Origin: Mesorhizobium sp. NZP2077
Lineage (GTDB): Bacteria; Pseudomonadota; Alphaproteobacteria; Rhizobiales; Rhizobiaceae
Assembly (NCBI RefSeq): GCF_013170805.1
Contig: NZ_CP051293.1
Span: forward strand, 4,346,001-4,410,000
Reading direction: 5' to 3'
Length of the DNA stretch: 64,000 nt
A model generated the notes under the pieces. It worked only from the letters and a program-made list of their open reading frames with translations. It had not been told where the DNA came from and made no database searches. Below are positions 16,916 through 25,393 of the stretch, in pieces. The first letter of the stretch is position 1. Each line of letters opens with the position of its first letter. Position numbers and translations under genes: made by a program.

Positions 16916-17647
16916 ATGGATGCAAGACAGTTGAAGGTCGAGGCCGCGCGGGCCGCCCTTGCCCATGTCAGTGACGGCATGCGGCTCGGCATCGGCACCG
17001 GCACCACGGCGGAAGAGTTCGTGCGCCTGTTGGCCGACAAGGTCGCCACCGGCATGACTGTCATCGGTGTGCCGACCTCGGAGCGCACCGCAGTACTGTG
17101 CCGCGAGCTTGGCGTGCCACTGTCGACGCTGGAGGAAACGCCCGAGCTCGATCTCACCGTCGACGGCGCCGATGAAGTCGATCCGGAACTGACCCTGATC
17201 AAGGGCGGCGGCGGCGCGCTGCTGCGCGAGAAGATCGTGGCCGCGGCCTCGCAACGCATGATCGTCATTGCCGACCGGTCGAAGATGGTCGAGACGCTCG
17301 GGCGTTTTCCGCTGCCGATCGAAGTCAACCAGTTCGGCCTGCGCGCCACCGAGATCGCGATAGCCGCGGCGGCTGCAAATCTCGGCCTTTCCGGTCCGAT
17401 TACATTGAGGATGACGGGAGGCCAGGCTTTTGTTACAGACGGCGGCCATTTTATCCTCGATGCATCTTTTGGCCGCATTCCGGATACAAGAGCGCTTTCG
17501 AATGCTCTCCATGCCATTCCGGGCGTGGTCGAGCATGGTCTTTTCATCGGGCTGGCGTCAGCGGCCATCATCGCCGGCGGCGACGGTATCCAAACCGTCC
17601 ATGCCGCCCGAAAACCAGGGAGTTCTACCGATCATGATGTTGCATAA
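16916..17647 (+). CDS. rpiA: Ribose-5-phosphate isomerase A
   Basis: A 243-residue enzyme interconverting ribose 5-phosphate and ribulose 5-phosphate in the pentose phosphate pathway. Motifs: [12 protein letters not shown] (phosphate binding), [25 protein letters not shown] (catalytic DGADE and KGGGGA) and [11 protein letters not shown]. The start at 16916 ([11 protein letters not shown]) is the family start; a longer upstream frame reads through the palindromic repeat and is rejected. The 3' end overlaps the next gene by 14 bases. Confidence 0.96.
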   Translation: MDARQLKVEAARAALAHVSDGMRLGIGTGTTAEEFVRLLADKVATGMTVIGVPTSERTAVLCRELGVPLSTLEETPELDLTVDGADEVDPELTLIKGGGGALLREKIVAAASQRMIVIADRSKMVETLGRFPLPIEVNQFGLRATEIAIAAAAANLGLSGPITLRMTGGQAFVTDGGHFILDASFGRIPDTRALSNALHAIPGVVEHGLFIGLASAAIIAGGDGIQTVHAARKPGSSTDHDVA

Positions 17648-18272
17648 CCGGGTTCGCGGCCTTTGCGTCGTTCTGGCGGCTTCGGCCGTTTTCGCCTTGT
17701 CGTCGCCGGCGTTTTCGCAGGACGTCACCGATTCGCACCTGAAGGCGGCGCGGGCGGCGGTCGCGGCGATCCATGCGACCGACCCGTTCGACGGCATCCT
17801 GCCGCAGGCGGCGGCCGCGCTCGAATCGCAGCTCATCCAGAAGAACCCGGACATGCAGGAGCTGATCAGCAAGACCGTCAATGAGAAGGCGCTGGCGCTG
17901 GCCTCGCGCCGCGCCGATCTCGAAAAGGAAGCAGCCCTTGCCTATGCGAAGGTGTTTTCAGAGAAGGACCTCAATGACATCGCAACTTTCTACAGCTCCG
18001 ACGCTGGCAAGAAGCTGCTTGACAGCGGTCCGACTGTGACGCGTGAATTGGTCAAGGCAGCCGACATCTGGCAAAATGGCGTCGCCCGAGATCTCGCCCA
18101 GCAGGTCGGCCAAACGCTGGCGGCCGCCGCCAAGGCTGCGGCGCCTGCTCCGGCTGCGCCCGCCGAGGACGCCGCTCCGGCCGACAATTCAGCTCCGGCT
18201 GATGGCGCGGCTCCGGCCGATGGCGCCGCACCCGCCGACGGTTCGGCTCCCGCCGACGGCACGCAGAACTGA
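17634..18272 (+). CDS. DUF2059 secreted protein with alanine/proline-rich tail
   Basis: A 212-residue protein with a signal peptide (ending near PAFSQD) and a DUF2059 domain ([29 protein letters not shown]). The C-terminal 50 residues are low complexity: repeated APADG and APADN/APADGS units, an extended acidic linker or wall-associated tail. The gene overlaps the end of rpiA and precedes gor. DUF2059 proteins are periplasmic and of unknown function. Confidence 0.85.
   Translation: MMLHNRVRGLCVVLAASAVFALSSPAFSQDVTDSHLKAARAAVAAIHATDPFDGILPQAAAALESQLIQKNPDMQELISKTVNEKALALASRRADLEKEAALAYAKVFSEKDLNDIATFYSSDAGKKLLDSGPTVTRELVKAADIWQNGVARDLAQQVGQTLAAAAKAAAPAPAAPAEDAAPADNSAPADGAAPADGAAPADGSAPADGTQN
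18190..18265 (+). repeat. Tandem 15-base coding repeats (APADG units)
   Basis: Five near-identical 15-base units encode APADG/APADN-type pentapeptides at the end of the DUF2059 gene. Such arrays change length readily by slippage and would vary the tail length between strains. Confidence 0.65.
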
Positions 18273-18309
18273 TCCTGCGTTTTCAAATCCGGCCTTGCGG
18301 CCATCTGTG

Positions 18310-18336
18310 AAGCCCGGCTCGCCCGGGCTTTTCTTT
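18310..18336 (+). terminator. Rho-independent terminator after the DUF2059 gene
   Basis: Stem AAGCCCGG/CCGGGCTT with a 5-base loop followed by TTCTTTT. It separates the rpiA-DUF2059 transcription unit from gor. Confidence 0.85.
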
Positions 18337-18392
18337 TGGCCCTTGGCGGCCTACCTGTCACTCTCATTTTCCGACATTCAAGGAGCCGCGTC

Positions 18393-19781
18393 ATGGCCGA
18401 TTATGACTACGATCTCTTCGTCATCGGCGGCGGCTCGGGCGGGGTGAGGGCGGCGCGCGTCGCCGCGGCACTCGGCAAGCGCGTCGGTATCGCCGAGGAA
18501 TACCGTTTTGGCGGCACCTGCGTCATCCGCGGCTGCGTGCCGAAGAAGCTCTATGTTTACGCCTCGCAATTTCCGGAGCATTTCGCAGACGCTGCCGGCT
18601 ATGGCTGGACGGTGCCGGAAGCCAGTTTCGACTGGCGCACACTGGTCGCCAACAAGGATCGTGAAATCAGCCGGCTGGAGGCGATCTACAAGAAAAATGT
18701 CGAGGGCGCCGGTGGCGAGACCTTCCATTCGCGGGCTATGATCGTCGACCCGCACGTGATCCATCTTCTGGCCGAGGACCGCACCGTTACCGCCGACCAG
18801 ATCCTGATCGCGACCGGCGGCCGGCCGGCGGCGCATCCAGCGCTGCCCGGCCATGAATACTGCATTTTCTCCAATGAGGCTTTCGACCTCAAGGAGCTGC
18901 CGAAGGCGATCATGATCGAGGGCGGCGGCTATATCGCGGTCGAGTTCGCCAACATCTTCCACGGCCTTGGCGTCGACACCACGCTGGTCTATCGCGGCAA
19001 GGAGATCCTCAGCCGCTTCGACATGGATCTGCGTCGTACGCTACACGAGACCATGGAGAAGAAAGGCATCAAGATACTTTGCCATTCGGTGTCCGAGGGG
19101 GTGCGCAAGCGGCCGGACGGCCGGCTCGACGCCCTTCTTTCCAGTGGCCAGACGCTGACAGTGGACCAGGTCATGCTGGCCATCGGGCGCATCCCCAACA
19201 CCGAGAATATGGGCCTGGAAGGCATCGGCATCGAGATGAGCGCGGCCGGCGCGATCAAGGTCGACGATTATTCCCGCACCAACATCGACAACATCTGGGC
19301 GATCGGCGACGTCACTAACCGCGTGCAGCTGACGCCGGTGGCGATCCATGAAGCGATGTGCTTCATCGAGACGGCATTCAAGGATAACCCGACCGCGCCG
19401 GACCACGAGACGATCGCGACCGCGGTCTTCTCACAACCGGAAATCGGTACGGTTGGCCTGTCGGAAGACGAAGCCGTGAAGCGTTTCGCCGATATCGAGA
19501 TCTACCGCGCCAGCTTCCGGCCGATGCGGCATACGCTGTCGGGCCGCGACGAGAAGATGCTGATCAAGCTGGTGGTCGATGGCGCGTCCCGCAAAGTGCT
19601 CGGCGCACACATATTGGGGCCGGATGCCGGCGAAATGGCGCAGCTGCTCGGCATTCCGCTGAAGGCCGGACTGACCAAGGATGACTTCGACCGCACCATG
19701 GCCGTGCACCCGACCGCGGCGGAGGAACTCGTCACCATGTACAAGCCGACATATCGGGTGAGAGACGGCGTGCGCGTCTGA
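18393..19781 (+). CDS. gor: Glutathione-disulfide reductase
   Basis: A 462-residue class I pyridine nucleotide-disulfide oxidoreductase. FAD motif VIGGGSGGVRAAR at residues 10-22, redox-active pair GGTCVIRGCVPKK (C43, C48), NADPH motif EGGGYIAVEFA, second FAD motif NIWAIGDVTNR, and the C-terminal interface with the catalytic His in AVHPTAAEE. It keeps glutathione reduced using NADPH. AAGGAG seven bases upstream fixes the start. Confidence 0.95.
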   Translation: MADYDYDLFVIGGGSGGVRAARVAAALGKRVGIAEEYRFGGTCVIRGCVPKKLYVYASQFPEHFADAAGYGWTVPEASFDWRTLVANKDREISRLEAIYKKNVEGAGGETFHSRAMIVDPHVIHLLAEDRTVTADQILIATGGRPAAHPALPGHEYCIFSNEAFDLKELPKAIMIEGGGYIAVEFANIFHGLGVDTTLVYRGKEILSRFDMDLRRTLHETMEKKGIKILCHSVSEGVRKRPDGRLDALLSSGQTLTVDQVMLAIGRIPNTENMGLEGIGIEMSAAGAIKVDDYSRTNIDNIWAIGDVTNRVQLTPVAIHEAMCFIETAFKDNPTAPDHETIATAVFSQPEIGTVGLSEDEAVKRFADIEIYRASFRPMRHTLSGRDEKMLIKLVVDGASRKVLGAHILGPDAGEMAQLLGIPLKAGLTKDDFDRTMAVHPTAAEELVTMYKPTYRVRDGVRV

Positions 19782-19810
19782 CCTTTCGCCTGCCGCAGAG
19801 GGGAGCATCA

Positions 19811-20974
19811 ATGTCCGTGACCGCCGGCGCCGCAGCGCTTGATCGTGGCTTTGGCGGACGTGTCAATCAGGTCGTCGACAGGGCGATCGAGGAGGGACGC
19901 GTCGTCGGCGCGGTGATCCTTGTCGCCCGGCACGGTGAAGTCCTTTATAGGCGCGCCGCCGGCCTCGCCGACCGCGAAACGAACAAACCGATGGCGACGG
20001 ACGCGATCTTCCGGCTTGCGTCGGTGACTAAACCCGTCGTCGCAACAGCCGCACTTGCCCTTGTCGAAGCCGGCGTCATCCGCCTCGATGATCCCGTGAC
20101 AAAATTCATCCCGGAATTCCAGCCGAAACTGGCAGATGGGAGCGAACCCGTCATCACCATCCGCCAGTTGCTGACGCATACTGCGGGGCTGGACTATGGT
20201 TTTCGTCAGGCGGCGGATGGGTCTTATCATCGCGCGGATGTTTCCGACGGTCTCGACCAGCCCGGCCTCTCCATGGCCGAGAATCTCGAGCGCATCGCGT
20301 CGGTGCCGCTGTCCTATGTCCCGGGAACGGGATGGAGCTACTCGGTGGCGATGGATGTTCTGGGGGAAGCGATGGCGAGAGCCACTGGTGCCTCCTTGCC
20401 GGAATTGGTCGATCGCCTGGTTGTCCAACCGCTCGGCATGCATGACGCGGCCTTTGCCGTACGCGATCGATCCCGGCTGGTGACGCCTTACGCCGACGGA
20501 CCCGGCAGGGCTATCTCGATGGGCGCGCATCATCGCGTGCCGTTCGGCAACGGCGCCATCTCATTCTCGCCCGGGCGTGTCTTCGATCCCGCTTCCTTCG
20601 CCTCGGGCGGAACCGGCATGAACGGCACCGCCGGCGATGTCCTCAAGCTGCTCGAGGCGTTGCGTTCGGGCGGCGCGCCGGTCATCCGCCCCGAGACGGC
20701 CGCGGCGATGACCACTGATGCGATACCAAGGCTGGAAACCACCATGCCTGGCTGGGGCTGGGGGCTCGGATTTGCCGTCCTTCGTGACCCGATCTCCGCG
20801 TCGACGCCTCAAAGTGCCGGCACATGGCGCTGGGGTGGCGTTTACGGTCATTCGTGGTTCGTGGATCCGGCATTGGAGCTGACGATGTTGGCGCTGACAA
20901 ACACGGCCATCGCCGGCATGACCGGCGCCTTCCCCGATGCACTCCGCGACGCCATCTATGGCAGGCAGGCCTAG
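19811..20974 (+). CDS. Serine hydrolase, class C beta-lactamase family
   Basis: A 387-residue protein with the SxxK motif SVTK (S71, K74), the second motif around GWSYSVAMD (tyrosine general base) and a C-terminal HSWFVDPA segment in place of the KTG box. No signal peptide is seen, so it is probably a cytoplasmic esterase or peptidase of the EstB type rather than an antibiotic resistance enzyme. It follows gor by 29 bases and may be co-transcribed. GGGGAGC precedes the start. Confidence 0.88.
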   Translation: MSVTAGAAALDRGFGGRVNQVVDRAIEEGRVVGAVILVARHGEVLYRRAAGLADRETNKPMATDAIFRLASVTKPVVATAALALVEAGVIRLDDPVTKFIPEFQPKLADGSEPVITIRQLLTHTAGLDYGFRQAADGSYHRADVSDGLDQPGLSMAENLERIASVPLSYVPGTGWSYSVAMDVLGEAMARATGASLPELVDRLVVQPLGMHDAAFAVRDRSRLVTPYADGPGRAISMGAHHRVPFGNGAISFSPGRVFDPASFASGGTGMNGTAGDVLKLLEALRSGGAPVIRPETAAAMTTDAIPRLETTMPGWGWGLGFAVLRDPISASTPQSAGTWRWGGVYGHSWFVDPALELTMLALTNTAIAGMTGAFPDALRDAIYGRQA

Positions 20975-21017
20975 GACGGCCGCCGGCCATGGCCAGCGGC
21001 GGAGACCGTTGACGCTG

Positions 21018-21242
21018 CTACAGCAGCGTGCCGCGCAGGATCACCAGCGCCACCGAGAAATAGATCACCAGCCCGGTGACATCGACCAGTGTGGCAACAA
21101 ACGGCGCCGATGCGCTGGCCGGGTCGAAGCCGATGCGCTTCAGGGCAAATGGCAGCATAGACCCTGACAGGGAGCCAAAGGTTGACGATGCCGACCAGTG
21201 CCGCGCCGACGGTCCTGGCGATCAGATCGCCGACTGCCGTTC
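21018..21242 (-). pseudogene. Magnesium transporter MgtE, C-terminal remnant with frameshift
   Basis: Minus-strand reading gives [15 protein letters not shown] in one frame and then, after a one-base shift near 21173, [20 protein letters not shown] and [20 protein letters not shown] with a stop at 21018. Together these are the last membrane helices of MgtE. Restoring one G joins the two frames into the expected NLWGSLSGSM sequence. The rest of the gene is absent: upstream is the stop of the ABC transporter gene. It is a decayed fragment. Confidence 0.75.
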
Positions 21243-21270
21243 TACCCGGCAAGTCGCGGTGAAATCACCG

Positions 21271-23268
21271 TTATTTCTGCTTCAGCCGACGCGAGAAACG
21301 CAGCCATTTGTCCTCTACCGGCCGTGGCTGCGCCAGGATCGTGGTGAGTTCGACAGGCAGCGTCGGAACCAGAGGCTTCTTGGTGGCGACGCCGTCGGCG
21401 ATCAAGACGATCGAGTGGTAGAACTCGGTACCGGCAGCCGATCGCGGCGCCACCGCTTCGTGCATGACGCTGATCACCGTGACATCGGGGCAGTTGTCCT
21501 TGATCGCCTGATGGAAGGCAATCTTGCCCTCAGGGTCGAGCGCACCGGTCGCTTCATCGAGGAACAGCAGTCCCGGCTGCTGCAGAATGATGCGGGCCAC
21601 CACCAGCTTCTGCTTCTGGCCACCCGACAGGACCTGATCCCAGCTTTTGCCCTCGCGGCTTTCATTGGCCATTTGTTCGATGAAGTCGCCGAGACCAGCC
21701 TTGTGCAGCGCGGACGCGACCTGGGCATCGCCATGATCATGTTCGGAGCCCGGCAGGCAGACCAGCTGTTTCAGCGACACCTGCGGGAGCTTGACCTCCT
21801 GAGCGGCATAAAAACTCTTCACCTCGTCAGGGAAGACGATGGTGCCGTGGCCGTAGGGCCAGAGGCCGTTGATCGCCTTGATCAGCGAAGTCTTGCCGCA
21901 ACCGGATTCGCCCTTCAGGAAAGTCCACTCGCCGCGCCGGAAGCGCAAATTGGCGGTACTGAGGAAGGGCGTGGCGTCCTCGCCCTGATGCGCCAGTTCG
22001 AGCTTCTGGATGGTCAGGCCGAAGACCGGGTTCTGGCTGGCATAGTGGAAGTCGGAACGGCCGGTCTTGCTGTAGAACTCCTGCGGATGCTGAACATCCT
22101 CGATCGCATTCGCCAGTTCGGTGACACGCTGGCTGTTGGCGCGTAGCGTCGCGATGGCCGGCATGACGTGGATGAACCACGAGCACTGGCTGATCAGCTG
22201 GGCGACCATTTCAGAGCCGGTTATATAGCCTTTGTAGTCCAGGCGATTGTGGATGAACGACACGAGACCGGGACCATAGGCGACGATCCGGGCGCCGATG
22301 AAGTTGTAGATCAGCTCGAACGACGTGTAACTGTTGTTGACGACATTGAGCCTGCCCCACGTGCGATCGATGTCGACATAGAGCCGGTCGTGCATCGATT
22401 TTTGTACGCCCTCGCCGTGCGAGGCGGCGACATGGAAGCTGCGGCGCAGGAACGTCGTCAGTTCACTGCGGTAGCTGCCCTCGGCCTGCTGCATGCGGAT
22501 ATTCAGCCGCTCGAGCAGGCGCCCAAGCTTGACCGCAATCCAGGTGTTCAGCGGCACGTAAATGGCGACGGCGAGGAAGGCCAGCACTGCGCTGCCATAA
22601 GCGCCGAGGAACTCCAGCCCTTTGACCTCGACAGAGGATCCAATCAGATTTTCGCCGATAAAATAGAGCGACGTCGCGACACCCAGAACGCCCATGGCGA
22701 GACCGATCGCCCCGCCGGTCATGTCCTTGATCGATTCCTGGATGCGCTGGTCGATGTTGTCGGGCGCCACGATACCGCCGGCCGCCGAACCGTGCTGGGC
22801 ATGGAAATGCGTATGATTGCCGTCGAGCAGAGCCTGGTTGAACTGGCTGTTCAGCCAACCACGCCATTTTCGGTGCAAGGTTGCAGAGACAAGACCGCGC
22901 ACGCCGGTAAAGCCGGCATCCTTAAGCACGACCAGCACAACCAATATGCCGGCGTTGGTCAGAATTGCCTGCAGCGGGTTGGTGTTGGCGGCATCGTGGA
23001 AGAAGGCGATCGAATTGCCCAACTCGCCCAATGCCACGGCAAACCACACGCCGGCCTTGCTGGAAAGCGCCGTCAGCAGCGCGATGACGACGGTGAGCGT
23101 CCAGGCTTCCTTCCAGTGGTCAGACAACCAGTAGGCCTTCATTAGCCCCCAGAAACTGCGCATCGAGGATACCGGCGTCAAATGCGACGGCCGTGCGGCG
23201 CCGCGGTGTAGTCTATCCGATACTGACTCCTGCGATCGTTTGCCGATCCGAATCACGATCCCGCCCAA
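21271..23268 (-). CDS. ABC transporter, fused permease/ATPase (YddA/SbmA-related, ABC_membrane_2)
   Basis: A 665-residue half-transporter: an N-terminal membrane domain related to SbmA/BacA and peroxisomal ABCD proteins (LHRKWRGWLNSQFNQALL is characteristic), followed by an ATPase domain with Walker A GESGCGKTS, signature LSGGQKQKL and Walker B LLFLDEATGALD. It probably works as a homodimer; the substrate is unknown, although peptides or vitamins are common for relatives. The start is uncertain: TTG at 23268, GTG at 23256 or ATG at 23163. Confidence 0.88.
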   Translation of the reverse strand: MGGIVIRIGKRSQESVSDRLHRGAARPSHLTPVSSMRSFWGLMKAYWLSDHWKEAWTLTVVIALLTALSSKAGVWFAVALGELGNSIAFFHDAANTNPLQAILTNAGILVVLVVLKDAGFTGVRGLVSATLHRKWRGWLNSQFNQALLDGNHTHFHAQHGSAAGGIVAPDNIDQRIQESIKDMTGGAIGLAMGVLGVATSLYFIGENLIGSSVEVKGLEFLGAYGSAVLAFLAVAIYVPLNTWIAVKLGRLLERLNIRMQQAEGSYRSELTTFLRRSFHVAASHGEGVQKSMHDRLYVDIDRTWGRLNVVNNSYTSFELIYNFIGARIVAYGPGLVSFIHNRLDYKGYITGSEMVAQLISQCSWFIHVMPAIATLRANSQRVTELANAIEDVQHPQEFYSKTGRSDFHYASQNPVFGLTIQKLELAHQGEDATPFLSTANLRFRRGEWTFLKGESGCGKTSLIKAINGLWPYGHGTIVFPDEVKSFYAAQEVKLPQVSLKQLVCLPGSEHDHGDAQVASALHKAGLGDFIEQMANESREGKSWDQVLSGGQKQKLVVARIILQQPGLLFLDEATGALDPEGKIAFHQAIKDNCPDVTVISVMHEAVAPRSAAGTEFYHSIVLIADGVATKKPLVPTLPVELTTILAQPRPVEDKWLRFSRRLKQK

Positions 23269-23471
23269 ACCTTTTCTTGTTTTGTAACGGATGGTAACAC
23301 CAATTGATCATTTTCCATTAATTTTTCTAGGGGGCCTGCGGGATTGAAGTGCCGGGCCGTGTCGGCAAGGCAACAGAACGGCCTTTCCGGGGGGGTGCGC
23401 GGAAGCCGGCGAAACCGTGATTTACCGCAACGATGTCAGAAGGTTACCAAGCAATTTGTAAGACGCTTCTA

Positions 23472-23488
23472 CCTTCCCCCAGGGAAGG
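23472..23488. other. Hairpin in a 270-base intergenic region
   Basis: CCTTCCC-CCA-GGGAAGG, a perfect 7-base stem, lies in the stretch 23269-23538 between the secreted-protein gene and the ABC transporter gene. There is no T run, so it is not a standard terminator. No gene is seen in this stretch. Confidence 0.4.
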
Positions 23489-23538
23489 CTCCCACACGAT
23501 TTTGTGACTCATTCTGGCGTGCCGGGTGGGCGGAATTT

Positions 23539-24048
23539 TCATTGCGGGCTAACCAAAACTCCCGAAAATCGACCGTCCTTGATGTCTGCTTCCTTGCCAT
23601 CATCGTCCTTGCCGGAGGCGGAGAAATGACCTGAAATGGTCTTTGCGGCAGGGTCGTACGTTTCGATCACCACTTCGCCGCTCTTGAACCTGACGTGCCC
23701 GACCATGGCGCCGGAATCGAGGATGTTGAAGTTGGCGCCATTGGCGGGAAATCCGCCGCCGAACGGGTAGGTGCCGACATAGTCGCCTGGCGTTTTCAGC
23801 ACCAGCATCGAATTGAATGTCATCGTCGGCGAGCCCTGTTGGGTCCCCGACAGGTTCAGCACCGGTTTGCCTGCCATCTCCAGCGTCGTGCCTTGCGCGA
23901 AGGATGCCGTCCACGGCTTGCCGTCGAAACTGGCGGTCATGGCGGCGTCCCCGGCGTTTGCGGCCGATATGAACTGCGGGCCGGCCAGAACCGTGAGGCA
24001 AAGCAGCAAGAATGAAACGCGGCCAAGTCCTGTGAGCATTGTGACCAT
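23539..24048 (-). CDS. Secreted hypothetical protein
   Basis: A 169-residue protein with a signal peptide (LGRVSFLLLCLTVLAGPQ, cleavage near ANAGD). The mature part is a beta-rich domain (MTASFDGKPWTASFAQGTTLEM ... GTYPFGGGFPANGANFNI ... GHFSASGKDDDGKEADIKDGRF). The pattern resembles DUF6252-type lipocalin-like proteins, but I do not assign it. The ATG at 24048 follows GGGGGAC. Confidence 0.65.
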   Translation of the reverse strand: MVTMLTGLGRVSFLLLCLTVLAGPQFISAANAGDAAMTASFDGKPWTASFAQGTTLEMAGKPVLNLSGTQQGSPTMTFNSMLVLKTPGDYVGTYPFGGGFPANGANFNILDSGAMVGHVRFKSGEVVIETYDPAAKTISGHFSASGKDDDGKEADIKDGRFSGVLVSPQ

Positions 24049-24224
24049 GAACGTCCCCCATCGATCAACCATGCTGGGGACACTAGCGCAGAGCTTGACT
24101 GCCGGCGATTCACCAGATCGTCATGCGAAGGGTGCCGTTTGACAAAATACGTAGATGAGGTTGAACCTAGTCCGGGGCTGTCGGCACCAATGCATATCAG
24201 GTTCTCTTACAAGGAAGGTTCCCA

Positions 24225-24659
24225 ATGCTTGCACGCGAAGCCGCACCCGCAATCCTGTTGCTTTTCGCGTGGCTGCCTCTGGCGCATGCCGGCGGACAAT
24301 CCTTTCCGGCAAGTTCGCAAGGGCAAGTCGAGTTCAATGCTCCCTCTGGTAACATCGGCTGTATCTACACGCCGAAAGGCGGCACCAGCACCTATTCACC
24401 ACAGGACGGCGGTCCGGAACTGAGCTGCTCCCGGATTGAACCAAGCTACGTGACCGTAATCCTCGGCCCAAAAGGCCCGGCCACCCTAATCAAGAACCCC
24501 GGTGAACAGAGCTGTTGCAGTGATGGAGACAAGCTCGACTACGGGAACAGCTGGAGCCAGGGGCCGTTCACTTGCCAGTCGTCGACCAAGGGGCTGACCT
24601 GCACCGGCAGCAATGGTCACGGGTTCTTCGTCAGCAAAGCCAAGGTGACGGTGCAATAG
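24225..24659 (+). CDS. Secreted DUF6636-like protein
   Basis: A 144-residue protein with a signal peptide (ILLLFAWLPLAHAGG). The mature region carries six cysteines and the pattern SGNIGCIY ... LDYGNSWSQGPFTC ... GLTCTGSNGHGFFVSKAKV that I associate with the DUF6636 family of actinobacterial and alphaproteobacterial exported proteins. Function unknown. It is convergent with the DsbA-like gene. Confidence 0.7.
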   Translation: MLAREAAPAILLLFAWLPLAHAGGQSFPASSQGQVEFNAPSGNIGCIYTPKGGTSTYSPQDGGPELSCSRIEPSYVTVILGPKGPATLIKNPGEQSCCSDGDKLDYGNSWSQGPFTCQSSTKGLTCTGSNGHGFFVSKAKVTVQ

Positions 24660-24687
24660 GCTGCAGCGCCCGCGGAAGCGGCGGCGC

Positions 24688-25377
24688 TCAGCCGACCTTG
24701 TCCAACTCGCCGCGTGCCTTGGCCGCGGCCACCTGGCGGATCGCATCGGCCAGCGTGTCGGCGTCTTGCGCACCCATGACTGCGTATTTGCCTTCGATGA
24801 GAAAGCACGGCACGCCTGATATGCCCATGCGCGCCGCCGTGGCGATCTCGGTGCGCACCGCTTCGACATCGGCATCGGTCGGCAGGAGCGTCGCGGCCAC
24901 GGACGCATCCATGCCGGCCTCACGGGCGGCTTCGACCAGCACGGCATGGTCGCCGATGTTGACGCCCTGCTCGAAATTCAACTGGAACAGGCGACGGACC
25001 AGTCTGTTCTGCACGGCTTCGCCGGCGGCACCCGCCCAGCGGATCAGCCGATGCGCATCCAGCGTGTTAGGCGCCACCTTGATGGCGTCGAAGGCAAAGG
25101 AAATGCCCTCGGCTTCGCCAAGCGGTTCGATACGGGCATGGATCTCGCGGATGCGCTCCTCGCTGCCGAACTTGGCCAGCATGTACTCGCGGCGGTCCTT
25201 GCCTTGCGGCTGAATGGTCGGATCGAGCTGGAACGGCCGCCAGCGTATATGCACATCGACATCGCCGACCGCGGCGACCGCGGCGACTGCCTTGTCCAGC
25301 CGCTTCTGGCCAATGAAACACCAGGGGCAGACGACGTCCGACACCACATCGACGGTTATCGCGTTCGCTTCGCTCAT
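24688..25377 (-). CDS. DsbA family oxidoreductase (FrnE-like)
   Basis: A 229-residue cytoplasmic thioredoxin-fold protein. The active site CPWC is in VVSDVVCPWCFIGQKRLD (about residues 17-20). Other family marks are WRPFQLDP, HRLIRWA and the cis-Pro segment GISGVPCFLIEGKYAVMGAQ near residue 185. FrnE/FrnE-like proteins act as cytosolic disulfide isomerases or in polyketide modification. GGAG precedes the ATG at 25377. It lies 16 bases downstream of the peptide-binding protein gene. Confidence 0.9.
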   Translation of the reverse strand: MSEANAITVDVVSDVVCPWCFIGQKRLDKAVAAVAAVGDVDVHIRWRPFQLDPTIQPQGKDRREYMLAKFGSEERIREIHARIEPLGEAEGISFAFDAIKVAPNTLDAHRLIRWAGAAGEAVQNRLVRRLFQLNFEQGVNIGDHAVLVEAAREAGMDASVAATLLPTDADVEAVRTEIATAARMGISGVPCFLIEGKYAVMGAQDADTLADAIRQVAAAKARGELDKVG

Positions 25378-25393
25378 CTCGATCTCCGGGCTG

